Assembly (NCBI GenBank): GCA_900541785.1
Contig: UQKY01000040.1
Coordinates: forward strand, 1 to 21,670
Origin: an uncultured Collinsella sp.
GTDB lineage: Bacteria > Actinomycetota > Coriobacteriia > Coriobacteriales > Coriobacteriaceae
Reading direction: 5' to 3'
Length of the DNA stretch: 21,670 nt
Shown: piece by piece, positions 14,129 through 21,577 of the stretch
Position numbering within the stretch: position 1 is the first letter of the stretch
How the letters are laid out: each line of letters begins with the position of its first letter
The notes under the pieces: model-generated
What the model saw: the letters and a program-made list of their open reading frames with translations, nothing else
The model's database searches: none
Told to the model about the DNA's origin: nothing
Position numbers and translations under genes: made by a program

Positions 14129-15229
14129 TTACTCATCCATGAGATAGTAGTGGCCCAGGGCGTCGGCACCCAGGATGGCGTTTGCGACCATCTCGGGCGT
14201 CACCTCAAACGGCATGTTGCACATGGTGTCATCGGGCGCGCAGGCGGCCTCGGCAACAATCATGGCCTGCTCGCGCGTAAGCTCGGCAACGCCAAGCTCC
14301 TTCATCGTGACCGGCAGGCCCAGCTCAATGCAGAAGCCCAAGACTTCCTCGAGCTTCTCGGTCGGGGCATCCTCGAGTACCAGCTGGACGATGGTGCCAA
14401 AGGCGACCTTCTCGCCGTGATACATGCCGTGGCACTCGGGCAGCATCGTCAGGCCATTGTGGATGGCATGAGCAGCAGCAAGGCCCGAGCTCTCAAAGCC
14501 AATGCCAGAAAGCAGCGTATTGGCCTCGATGATATGCTCGACGGCAGGCGTGAGCGCACCCTTCTCCAGCGCGACCTTGGCCTTGACGCCATCGGCCATA
14601 AGCGTCTCGTAGCAGAGCTTGGCGAGCGCCAGACCAGCCATACCGCCCTTGCCGCCGGCGCAAGTGCCACCGTCGGCATCGTGCGTCGCCTGGGCCTCAA
14701 AGTAGGTTGCGAGCGCATCGCCCATACCGGAAACCGTCAGGCGCACCGGGCTCGCCGCGATAACCGTCGTATCCATCAGGACAATGTTGGGGTTTGCCTT
14801 AAGGAAGAGGTACTTGTCGAACTGGCCGTCATCGGTATAGAGCACCGAAAGCGCCGAACACGGGGCGTCGGTCGAAGCAATGGTGGGACAAATGATAACC
14901 GGGGACTCCAGGTAATAGGCGACGGCCTTCGCGGTGTCGAGGATCTTGCCGCCACCGACGCCGACGATGATGTCGCAACCGTTGTCGCGAGCGAGCACAA
15001 CCAGGCGATCGACCTCGCCCTTGGAGCACTCGCCGTTAAAGTCCTCAAACAGCAGCTCGGCCTTAGCCTCGGCAAAGCCGCCCTCGATCTTGGCACCGAC
15101 GCGCTTCTTGCCCGAAGGCGTCACGATGACGAGGGCCTTAGCGCCAAGCGGCTCGACATAGGAGCCGAGCTTGGCGAGCTCGTCCGGACCCTGGATGTAC
15201 TTGCTGGGGCTATTGAAAATTGCAGCCAT
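14129..15229 (-). CDS. gldA: Glycerol dehydrogenase
   Basis: GldA interconverts glycerol and dihydroxyacetone with NAD+ and a zinc ion. The 366 residues match the family length. The nucleotide-binding glycine motif is GVGGGKILDTAKA (90-102). The segment CPTIASTDAPCSALSVLYT is characteristic. Predicted zinc ligands are Asp171 (GMGDALATYFEA), His254 (AAAHAIHNG) and His271 (MYHGEKVAFG). The N-terminus, SPSKYIQGPDEL, is the standard one. The ribosome site is weak (GGGA). The gene begins only 16 bases after the U tract of the terminator of the upstream alcohol dehydrogenase gene, with no clear promoter in between, so its expression probably depends on readthrough or conditional termination. Confidence 0.94.
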   Translation of the reverse strand: MAAIFNSPSKYIQGPDELAKLGSYVEPLGAKALVIVTPSGKKRVGAKIEGGFAEAKAELLFEDFNGECSKGEVDRLVVLARDNGCDIIVGVGGGKILDTAKAVAYYLESPVIICPTIASTDAPCSALSVLYTDDGQFDKYLFLKANPNIVLMDTTVIAASPVRLTVSGMGDALATYFEAQATHDADGGTCAGGKGGMAGLALAKLCYETLMADGVKAKVALEKGALTPAVEHIIEANTLLSGIGFESSGLAAAHAIHNGLTMLPECHGMYHGEKVAFGTIVQLVLEDAPTEKLEEVLGFCIELGLPVTMKELGVAELTREQAMIVAEAACAPDDTMCNMPFEVTPEMVANAILGADALGHYYLMDE

Positions 15230-15246
15230 AACTATCCCATTCTCTA

Positions 15247-15290
15247 AAAGAAAAAAGAAAGGGGCTCCGTACAGATACGTGCGGAGCCCC
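15247..15290 (-). terminator. Strong intrinsic terminator / possible attenuator ahead of gldA
   Basis: GGGGCTCCG (15261-15269) and CGGAGCCCC (15282-15290) pair, and the stem can continue into GTAC/GTGC. On the - strand it is followed by TTTCTTTTTTCTTTT. It sits 22 bases past the alcohol dehydrogenase stop and just before the gldA start. Confidence 0.9.
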
Positions 15291-15312
15291 TCGTTACGAT
15301 AACAAGAGTCGA

Positions 15313-16536
15313 TTAGAAATCGATGTCGGTATCGTAGTAGCAGGCCTTGAGAATCTTCTCGAAGTCGGCAGCCTTGGTCTCACGCGGGTTCTCGGGCGTG
15401 CAGGCGTCGGTCTCGGCGTTCGCGGCGATCTCGGGCAGCTTGGCGAGGAACTCCTCCTCGGAAACCATCTGCGGGTTCTCGGCGTCGACCTTCACGCCAC
15501 CATTCGCGTAATCCTTGATGGACTGCGGAATGTTGAGCTGGTCGTTGAGGTCGCGAATCTTCTGGACGAGCGCAGCGATGAGCTCCTCGTTGGTCTCGCC
15601 GGGAAGGTGCAGGATCTCCTTGGCCACGTAAGCGTAACGCTCGGCAGCACGCGGGTCCTTGGAGTTCCACTGGATGACCTTGCCCAGGTACATGGCGTTA
15701 GCGGCACCGTGGATGATGTGGCCGTTCTCGAAGGCAGCACCGGTCTTGTGAGCCATGGAGTGAACGATGCCGAGCAGGCCCGAGGAGAAGGCGATACCGG
15801 CGATGCACTGAGCCTCGTGCATGTGCTGACGGGCCTCATGGTCGCCAGCATAGGACTTGGGCAGCCACTCGACGATCTCGCGGATGCCGTGCAGAGCGTT
15901 GGCGTCGGTGAACATAGAGGCGCAGGTGGAAACGTAGGCCTCCATGCAGTGGGTCAGAGCGTCCATGCCGGTGTGAGCGCACAGCTTGGCGGGCATGGTG
16001 TAGGTGAGCTCGGGGTCGACGATGGCGACATCAGGGGTGATGTTGAAGTCGGCCAGCGGGTACTTGATGCCCTTGGCGTAGTCGGTGATGACGGAGAACG
16101 CGGTGACCTCGGTAGCGGTGCCGGAGGTAGAGGAGATGGCGCAGAAATGAGCCTTCTGACGCAGCTCGGGGAAGCTGAACGGCTGGATGATGTTGTCGAA
16201 GGACTCCTCGGGATACTCGTAGAAGACCCACATGGCCTTAGCAGCATCGATGGGCGAACCGCCACCGATAGCAACGATCCAGTCGGGCTCGAACTCGTGC
16301 ATAGCGGCTGCGCCCTTCATGACGGTCTCGATGGAGGGATCGGACTCGACGCCCTCGAACAGCTTGACCTCCATGCCGGCCTCTTTGAGGTCGGCCTCAA
16401 CGTCCTGCAGGAACCCGCCGCGGCGCATAGAGCTGCCGCCAGAAACGATGATGGCCTTCTTGCCCTTGAGGTTCTTCACCTCGTGGCGAGCGCCCTCACC
16501 AAAGTACAGATCGCGAGGATTGGTAAAACGTCCCAT
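15313..16536 (-). CDS. Iron-containing alcohol dehydrogenase (butanol/ethanol dehydrogenase type)
   Basis: The 407-residue protein belongs to the group III iron-dependent alcohol dehydrogenases and probably reduces an aldehyde with NAD(P)H to dispose of electrons in fermentation. GGGSPIDAAKAMW (91-103) binds the nucleotide. Iron ligands are read as Asp192 and His196 (MDALTHCMEAYVS), His259 (GIVHSMAH) and His276 (GHIIHGAANA). SSTSGTATEVTAFSVIT is typical and resembles the dehydrogenase half of AdhE. MGRFTNPRDLYFG (16536) is the start, because AGGAGG lies 6 bases upstream; earlier in-frame ATGs would cross a hairpin. The substrate cannot be fixed from sequence. It ends in a strong terminator. 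Confidence 0.92.
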   Translation of the reverse strand: MGRFTNPRDLYFGEGARHEVKNLKGKKAIIVSGGSSMRRGGFLQDVEADLKEAGMEVKLFEGVESDPSIETVMKGAAAMHEFEPDWIVAIGGGSPIDAAKAMWVFYEYPEESFDNIIQPFSFPELRQKAHFCAISSTSGTATEVTAFSVITDYAKGIKYPLADFNITPDVAIVDPELTYTMPAKLCAHTGMDALTHCMEAYVSTCASMFTDANALHGIREIVEWLPKSYAGDHEARQHMHEAQCIAGIAFSSGLLGIVHSMAHKTGAAFENGHIIHGAANAMYLGKVIQWNSKDPRAAERYAYVAKEILHLPGETNEELIAALVQKIRDLNDQLNIPQSIKDYANGGVKVDAENPQMVSEEEFLAKLPEIAANAETDACTPENPRETKAADFEKILKACYYDTDIDF

Positions 16537-16576
16537 ACTGTGCCTCCTAAACAAGCCCCTCTTAGACTTGCGTATA

Positions 16577-16603
16577 TAACGGAGCACCCGATTGGCTCCG
16601 TTA
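16577..16603. promoter_or_regulatory. Inverted repeat in the leader of the iron alcohol dehydrogenase gene
   Basis: TAACGGAGC (16577-16585) and GCTCCGTTA (16595-16603) are perfect 9-bp arms around a 9-base loop, about 40 bases before the start codon. No U tract follows on the - strand. It may be an operator or an mRNA leader hairpin. Confidence 0.45.
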
Positions 16604-17036
16604 GGACCGTTTTGCGCGTTGCCGGCGATGACAATGCGCGATGTCTGAACGTCTCAACGCTCAGACAAACACTATTTTACCGTTCTGGTTGGTCAGTTAT
16701 TCACCTAAAGCCGACAATGATGAAACGTTTTTTCTATCCCTGAAGACCCTTGTGGGGCATTCATACTCCCAAGCTGGGCAAACGTTTTATCAGGGTTGAC
16801 TACATATCCCGGGCGGGGCTGTGCCTCTCCAAAATGCGCCCCGTTCGCCGCCAAAAATCGACCGTTTACGGCACTGTGATACCACCCGCGCAACCGAGGT
16901 GCCGACATTTGTGTGACATCCGTCTTCGTGGTGCAAAGGTGCAAGTCCAAGTGCGGCACCCCCGGTGTGCCACATGCGGGTAAACTAGAACTTTATATAG
17001 AGACATTTGAACCCTAACCGCAGCAAAGGAGGCCCC
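16604..17036. other. Gene-free divergent regulatory region
   Basis: This 433-base stretch between divergent genes has no ORF with a ribosome site. It contains a small dyad TGTCTGA/TCAGACA (16642-16667), an inverted pair of the motif TGATRAAACGTTT (16718-16730 on +, 16780-16792 on -), the palindrome-like CCGTTTACGG (16862-16871), and GGTGCCG/CGGCACC (16898-16960). TATATA at 16994-16999 is a possible -10 box for the 17037 gene, but no good -35 box goes with it. No known small RNA is recognised. Confidence 0.5.
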
Positions 17037-18113
17037 ATGGCATTCGACCCCATTCAAGAGGATTGCCATCGCCTCGTTCTTGAGGCCTTGCGCCGCGACA
17101 ATATTCCACTCACCGACGGCCCCGCCGTCGAGCGTCTGATGGAGCAATTCACCCGTAACCCCGCGCCGCTCATCGTGCACGATCGCGACCGAGCTGGGCA
17201 TCTGATCGCCAAGGTCGTCGAAGCTGTCGACTACCGCATCCCCTTTATCCCCGACGATGCCCAGGCAGAGCAAGAAGAAGCCGCAGCCGAGAACATGCTC
17301 CGCGAGGCAGCCGCGCTCGATCCGGCCAACTGGGATGCCCAGCGCATGCTGACGGCGCTCACCGCCGAATCCAACGAGGAATACGTACAGTATCTGGTTT
17401 CCAAGTGCGACGAGGTGGAGCACGATCTGGCGCTCAAGATCGCCTCGGCGCAGGACCCCTACGAGCGTGAGGCCGCAGGCGACCTGACCCGCCGTCCCTA
17501 CCTGCGCTGGCTTGCCGCCTTGGCATCGCGCGCGCTCATTAGCGGCCGCTACCGCATGTCGCTCGAAGCCGCGAATCGCAGCCTGGACTTTGCGCCCAAC
17601 GACCCCGCTGGCGTCCGTCATACCGCGATGCTTGCCATGGCAAAGCTCGAATACCCCGCCGAGGAGCTCAAGCGCTTTCGCTCTGCCCACTCCGTACCGT
17701 ACCTCGCGAATACCCCGCTGCGCCGCCGTCCCAAGGATGCAGAGCGCGACTTGGACCCGTGGACGCTCATCGCGCTGATGAGCGCAGCCTGGCGCGAGCT
17801 GGATTACGAGGGCGCCGAGCACTACCTGCGCATCCTGGTGCGCTCATGCCCGCACGCAGCCGAGGCGCTCTACTTCCAAACCGAGTTTCCCGATGGCGTC
17901 TATGCCCGCGTCAACGTAGGTCCGGGCTCCACCGATGAGCTTGTCCTTGCCCTGTCCGAGGCGACGCCGGTGCTGCAGGAGGGCCTAGGCGCGCCCGACA
18001 ACGCCAGCTTTGCCGCCTGGGTCGCCACCAACGACATCGTGCGCTCCCAGATCGACGAGCGCATCCTACGCGCGGCCGAGCAGGGATTGCCGTTTAAGGG
18101 AGGAAACCTCTAA
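17037..18113 (+). CDS. TPR-like alpha-helical protein of unknown function (paralogue A)
   Basis: I cannot name this 358-residue protein. It is acidic, almost wholly helical, and has no signal peptide or membrane helix. TPR-like helix pairs are suggested by NMLREAAALDPANWDAQRML (about 88-107), RYRMSLEAANRSLDFAPNDP (about 178-197) and the following HTAMLAMAKLE, and AWRELDYEGAEHYLRILVRS. AAGGAGG precedes the ATG at 17037 by 5 bases. Its stop overlaps the next start in TAATG, so the two are translationally coupled. The next protein has a similar size and a similar core (GRYRMSLEAA against ARYRAAANYA), which suggests an old duplication. TPR proteins usually serve as protein-binding scaffolds; the partner here is unknown. 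Confidence 0.8.
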   Translation: MAFDPIQEDCHRLVLEALRRDNIPLTDGPAVERLMEQFTRNPAPLIVHDRDRAGHLIAKVVEAVDYRIPFIPDDAQAEQEEAAAENMLREAAALDPANWDAQRMLTALTAESNEEYVQYLVSKCDEVEHDLALKIASAQDPYEREAAGDLTRRPYLRWLAALASRALISGRYRMSLEAANRSLDFAPNDPAGVRHTAMLAMAKLEYPAEELKRFRSAHSVPYLANTPLRRRPKDAERDLDPWTLIALMSAAWRELDYEGAEHYLRILVRSCPHAAEALYFQTEFPDGVYARVNVGPGSTDELVLALSEATPVLQEGLGAPDNASFAAWVATNDIVRSQIDERILRAAEQGLPFKGGNL

Positions 18114-19156
18114 TGGATCCGAGCGTCTACATCCCCGCCTATCTGGAGCGCACCTATCTGGCGTCGCACCCCGAACTCACCGATGCAGCACGCGAGCTTG
18201 TCCATAACGACATCAGCGCAAACCCTCACAAGTATGCGCAGACCGAGCATGCCCAAGCGCTGCTGTCCTATGCCGGCGTTCATCGTCATTTGCTTGACGA
18301 GCTTCGTCGCATCGAAGACATGGGCAGCGACGAGGAGTTTGAGCAGACGCGCAACCGTCTGTTCGACGATATGCGCGATGAGCTGCTCAAAATCGTCCGC
18401 GTCGATGCACTTGCCGTCGATGCGCAGTTGCTCGCCATCATCCTGGCGGACACGCCCGTCGATGCCTGCCTGGGCGACCTGATGAAGCTCGAGGCGAGCA
18501 CGGCCGACTACCTGCAACAGAGCGTGCCCGGGTTTGATATGGAGGCTCCGCACTACTGGGCCAATAATGTTTTGGCCGACGGTGTCACCGCAGCAGACCT
18601 TACCGTGAGCGAGCCGGCGCTTATTGGCTGGCTTCACACGCTCGAGGCCATCTCGCAGCTGTGCATGGCGAGCGCTCGTTACCGTGCTGCTGCCAACTAC
18701 GCCCGCCGCGTCCTTAAGGCAGAAGGTTATCCCACCCGAGCTGCCGGCACCGTGTTGCTCGCCCTCGCCCGCTTGGAAGACCAGGACGGCTTTTTTGCCC
18801 TGGCACATCAGCTCGAGGAACAGATGGGGGCAGATGCACTCGAGAACTCCCCCTGGTACCTGCTCGCCCGCACGATCCTGCTGTTCAAAACAAACAAGAT
18901 GCGTCCGGCGACACGTGCACTGCGCGAGTTTGCCAACCGTTGCGAGGGCGGCGCGTTCTTTTTGCTGAATCCGGTGTACCAGACGCCGTACCTTCCCTGC
19001 CGACCCGAGCCACGCGACCCCTGGGACCTCTCGCACCAGGCGGTTTGGGAAGCCGACGGCATTATCTCGGACACCCCCGACTTTGCCCCCTGGGCCAACG
19101 CCTGCGAAGATGTATCGCAGCTTGCCCAGGAATTTGCGCGCCGCTACGGCTTTTAG
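18113..19156 (+). CDS. TPR-like alpha-helical protein of unknown function (paralogue B)
   Basis: This 347-residue protein is also unrecognised and resembles its upstream neighbour in length, helix content and the central MASARYRAAANYARRVLKAEG segment followed by AAGTVLLALARLED, which aligns with the RYRMSLEAA...HTAMLAMAKLE region of paralogue A. The first third is rich in acidic and arginine residues (ELRRIEDMGSDEEFEQTRNR) and may form a coiled coil. No export signal is seen. The ATG overlaps the previous stop (TAATG), with GGGAGG about 10 bases upstream. It ends 45 bases before the MurT-GatD gene on the same strand, so a three-gene unit is plausible. A link to cell-wall amidation would be inference from position alone. 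Confidence 0.78.
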   Translation: MDPSVYIPAYLERTYLASHPELTDAARELVHNDISANPHKYAQTEHAQALLSYAGVHRHLLDELRRIEDMGSDEEFEQTRNRLFDDMRDELLKIVRVDALAVDAQLLAIILADTPVDACLGDLMKLEASTADYLQQSVPGFDMEAPHYWANNVLADGVTAADLTVSEPALIGWLHTLEAISQLCMASARYRAAANYARRVLKAEGYPTRAAGTVLLALARLEDQDGFFALAHQLEEQMGADALENSPWYLLARTILLFKTNKMRPATRALREFANRCEGGAFFLLNPVYQTPYLPCRPEPRDPWDLSHQAVWEADGIISDTPDFAPWANACEDVSQLAQEFARRYGF

Positions 19157-19201
19157 CGACGCGATCGCCCCGACCATGTCGTTTACGTTAGGAACGATTT
19201 C

Positions 19202-21379
19202 ATGAACCTCCGCTCATCTCTCGCCTGTACCTCGAGCGATATCGCCCGCTGGGGACTGCGCTCTGTCCTCAAGCGCCAGGGTGGCGTGCTTCCCGGCCGC
19301 ATCGCCATGAAGATCGACCCCGAGCTGCTAAGCGACCTCGCGAGCCTGGTCGACCGCAGCGTGGTGATCACCGGCACCAATGGCAAGACCACCACCTCCA
19401 ACCTCATCGCCGACGCCGTTGCCGCCAGCGGCGCCACCGTGGTATGCAACCGCGCCGGCAACAACATGGAGCCGGGCGTGGTGGGCGCACTGCTCGAAGC
19501 GCGCAGCGGCCTCAAGCGAGCCGGCGGCGGCAAGCGCGTGGGCGTTTTTGAATGCGATGAGCTCTACACCGTGCGCGTCCTGCCCAAGCTCAAGCCGACG
19601 TACTTCGTGCTGCTCAACCTGTTCCGCGACCAGCTGGATCGCTATGGCGAGATCGATCACACCCAGGAGGTCATCGCCCATGCGTTGGAGCTCTCGCCGA
19701 CAACAACGCTTATCTACAACGCCGACGACCCGCTGTGCGCCTCGATTGCCGCGCGCGTTCCCAACGCGAGTATTGCCTTTGGCATCGACGGCGCCACCGA
19801 CACCGAGTCCGACCGTATTAGCGACTCGCGTTTTTGCTCACAGTGCAACGCACCGTTGGAGTACGACTATGTGCAGTACGGACAGCTTGGCGCATACCAT
19901 TGCCCCTCGTGCGGCTGGGCCCGCCCTGGGCTTGTCCGTCGCGTGACGGGCGTGGAGCTCGGCTGCGACGGCTACGGCTTTGACCTGGTGTTTGGATCTG
20001 ATTCCAGCGCGCCAGCCGCGCACATCGCCACGCGCTACAACGGCCTGTACATGGTCTACAACGTTGCCGCAGCCTTCTTTGCCGCCCACGAGCTGGGCGT
20101 AGACACCGCACGCCTGCAGCCCACGCTCGACGCCTACGTGCCAGCAGGTGGTCGCATGGGCCGTTGGAATATCGCCGGCCGAACCGTCGAGGCCAACCTG
20201 GCCAAGAATCCCGTGGGCTTCGATCGCCAGATCCAGTCCATTAAAACAGCAGGTGGCAGACTCTGCGCCTTTTTCCTGAACGACAACGATGCCGATGGCC
20301 ACGATGTATCGTGGATCTACGACGTCGACTTCGAACGCATCGCCGACACAACGGGGCTTGTCGCCTTTGCTGGCGGCACGCGCGCGCACGACATGCAGGT
20401 GCGCCTCAAGTACGCCGGCATCGACGCCGCCATCATCTCGGATATCGAGCAGGCGATCGGCGCCGTGGCAGACGAGGAAGCTGGCGACACTTTCTACGCC
20501 GTCGCAAACTACACGGCCTTCCCGCCGCTGGTCAAGGAGCTCGACGAGCTTAAGGGCGCCGATGCGGCTACGGTTGCCGCCCACGCCGCAACACGTGCCG
20601 ATGGGAGCGCTGTCCCCACCGATATTGCGCCGGTCGAGCTTTCGCGCCCGCTGCGCATCGTCTACCTGTATCCCGATGCCCTCAACCTCTATGGCGACGG
20701 CGGCAACGTCATTGTCCTTGAGCGCCGCTGCGCCTGGCGTGGCATTCCCGTGCGCGTGGACGAGGTCCGTATGGGCGAGTCGCTCGATCTCACCGACGCC
20801 GATATCGTCATGATGGGCGGCGGCTCCGATCGCGACCAGCTGGCCGTGGCGCACGAGCTGCTCGCTCAAAAAGATAAGGTCGCGGCCTATGTTGAAGATG
20901 GCGGCTCGCTGCTCGCTATCTGCGGCAGCTATCAGCTGCTCGGCCGTTCGTACTATATGGGCGAAAATCGCATTGAAGGTCTGGGCATCGTTGCCGCCGA
21001 AACCGTGCGCGGCTCCGATCGCCTGATCGGCAACGTCGCCGTCAAGACCGACCTGGCACCCGAGCCCTTTGTGGGATTCGAGAACCACGGCGGCCGCACG
21101 CTTTTGGACGCCGATGCCACGCCGCTTGGAACGTCCGTCGTCACGGGCACCGGCAACAACGGAGACGACGGCTTCGAGGGTCTGATCTACAAGGGCGTCA
21201 TCGGCACGTACCTGCATGGCCCGGCGCTGCCCAAGAACCCCGAGCTCGCCGACTGGCTCATCGCGCACGCCCTCGAGCGCCGCGGCGATGCACAGGCCAC
21301 AGCCCTGCTGCCGCTCAAGTCCCTCGACGACACCTACGAGCACGCCGCCCACGACGCCGCCATGAAGCTCCTCCCCTAA
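19202..21379 (+). CDS. Fused MurT-GatD lipid II isoglutaminyl synthase
   Basis: One open frame of 725 residues joins the two subunits that amidate the alpha-carboxyl of D-glutamate in the lipid II stem peptide. Residues 1 to about 460 are MurT: the Mur ligase P-loop GTNGKTT (58-64), FECDELYTVRVLPKLKPTY, the four-cysteine zinc ribbon (Cys212, 215, 234, 237) and the MurT C-terminal domain (DUF1727) with DNDADGHDVSWIYDVDFE, which in known complexes supplies an Asp to the glutaminase site. Residues from about 482 are GatD: LRIVYLYPDALNLYGDGGN, nucleophile Cys574 in LLAICGSYQLLG and His672 in GTYLHGPALPKNP. The linker (about 450-481) is Ala-rich. In most Gram-positive bacteria these are two genes. 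AGGA lies about 9 bases before the ATG. No frameshift is needed, so the fusion appears genuine. Confidence 0.93.
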   Translation: MNLRSSLACTSSDIARWGLRSVLKRQGGVLPGRIAMKIDPELLSDLASLVDRSVVITGTNGKTTTSNLIADAVAASGATVVCNRAGNNMEPGVVGALLEARSGLKRAGGGKRVGVFECDELYTVRVLPKLKPTYFVLLNLFRDQLDRYGEIDHTQEVIAHALELSPTTTLIYNADDPLCASIAARVPNASIAFGIDGATDTESDRISDSRFCSQCNAPLEYDYVQYGQLGAYHCPSCGWARPGLVRRVTGVELGCDGYGFDLVFGSDSSAPAAHIATRYNGLYMVYNVAAAFFAAHELGVDTARLQPTLDAYVPAGGRMGRWNIAGRTVEANLAKNPVGFDRQIQSIKTAGGRLCAFFLNDNDADGHDVSWIYDVDFERIADTTGLVAFAGGTRAHDMQVRLKYAGIDAAIISDIEQAIGAVADEEAGDTFYAVANYTAFPPLVKELDELKGADAATVAAHAATRADGSAVPTDIAPVELSRPLRIVYLYPDALNLYGDGGNVIVLERRCAWRGIPVRVDEVRMGESLDLTDADIVMMGGGSDRDQLAVAHELLAQKDKVAAYVEDGGSLLAICGSYQLLGRSYYMGENRIEGLGIVAAETVRGSDRLIGNVAVKTDLAPEPFVGFENHGGRTLLDADATPLGTSVVTGTGNNGDDGFEGLIYKGVIGTYLHGPALPKNPELADWLIAHALERRGDAQATALLPLKSLDDTYEHAAHDAAMKLLP

Positions 21380-21386
21380 CGCCCCG

Positions 21387-21424
21387 CCACCACAAAGGGG
21401 ACAGCCACCTTTGTGGTGGTTTTG
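21387..21424 (+). terminator. Terminator hairpin of the MurT-GatD gene, REP-like
   Basis: CCACCACAAAG (21387-21397) and CTTTGTGGTGG (21409-21419) are perfect 11-bp arms with loop GGGACAGCCAC, followed by TTTT. It begins 7 bases after the stop codon. The right arm sequence recurs alone at 21607-21617. Confidence 0.72.
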
Positions 21425-21442
21425 CCCCGTCCCAGCGGTTTG

Positions 21443-21577
21443 TCTCAATCTGTAACATTTAGACCGTTAAAAGTCGTCTTGCTGTTACAGAATGAGATGT
21501 TCGTCCCGACGCCTGCCGTCTGTCTCGATCTGTAACAGATAGAGCCGATTTGCCCGCCCAGATGTTACAGATTGAGA
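21443..21577. repeat. Array of four alternating 15-bp repeats with 40-bp period
   Basis: TCTCAATCTGTAACA occurs at 21443 (+), as its reverse complement with one change at 21483, as TCTCGATCTGTAACA at 21523 (+) and as an exact reverse complement at 21563. Start positions differ by exactly 40 bases each time, and the spacers are all 25 bases. The first and third spacers look distantly alike, so an 80-bp inverted-pair unit seems to have been duplicated. No gene is seen from here to the window end. Confidence 0.85.

Noticed and set aside
14150..16743. Antisense frames of 365 and 378 codons over gldA and the iron alcohol dehydrogenase
   Set aside because: They overlap well-supported genes and lack start signals and domain motifs.
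16886..16985. Possible tRNA-like or small-RNA fold around GGTGCCG/CGGCACC
   Set aside because: The arms are short and no T-loop (GTTCRA) or anticodon arm can be placed.
16866..21448. Long - strand frames over the TPR-like genes and MurT-GatD
   Set aside because: The + strand genes have good ribosome sites, coupled starts and, for MurT-GatD, catalytic motifs; the - strand frames have none.
21443..21577. Regular repeats considered as a CRISPR array
   Set aside because: Repeats are only 15 bp, alternate in orientation and have 25-base spacers; no cas gene is present.
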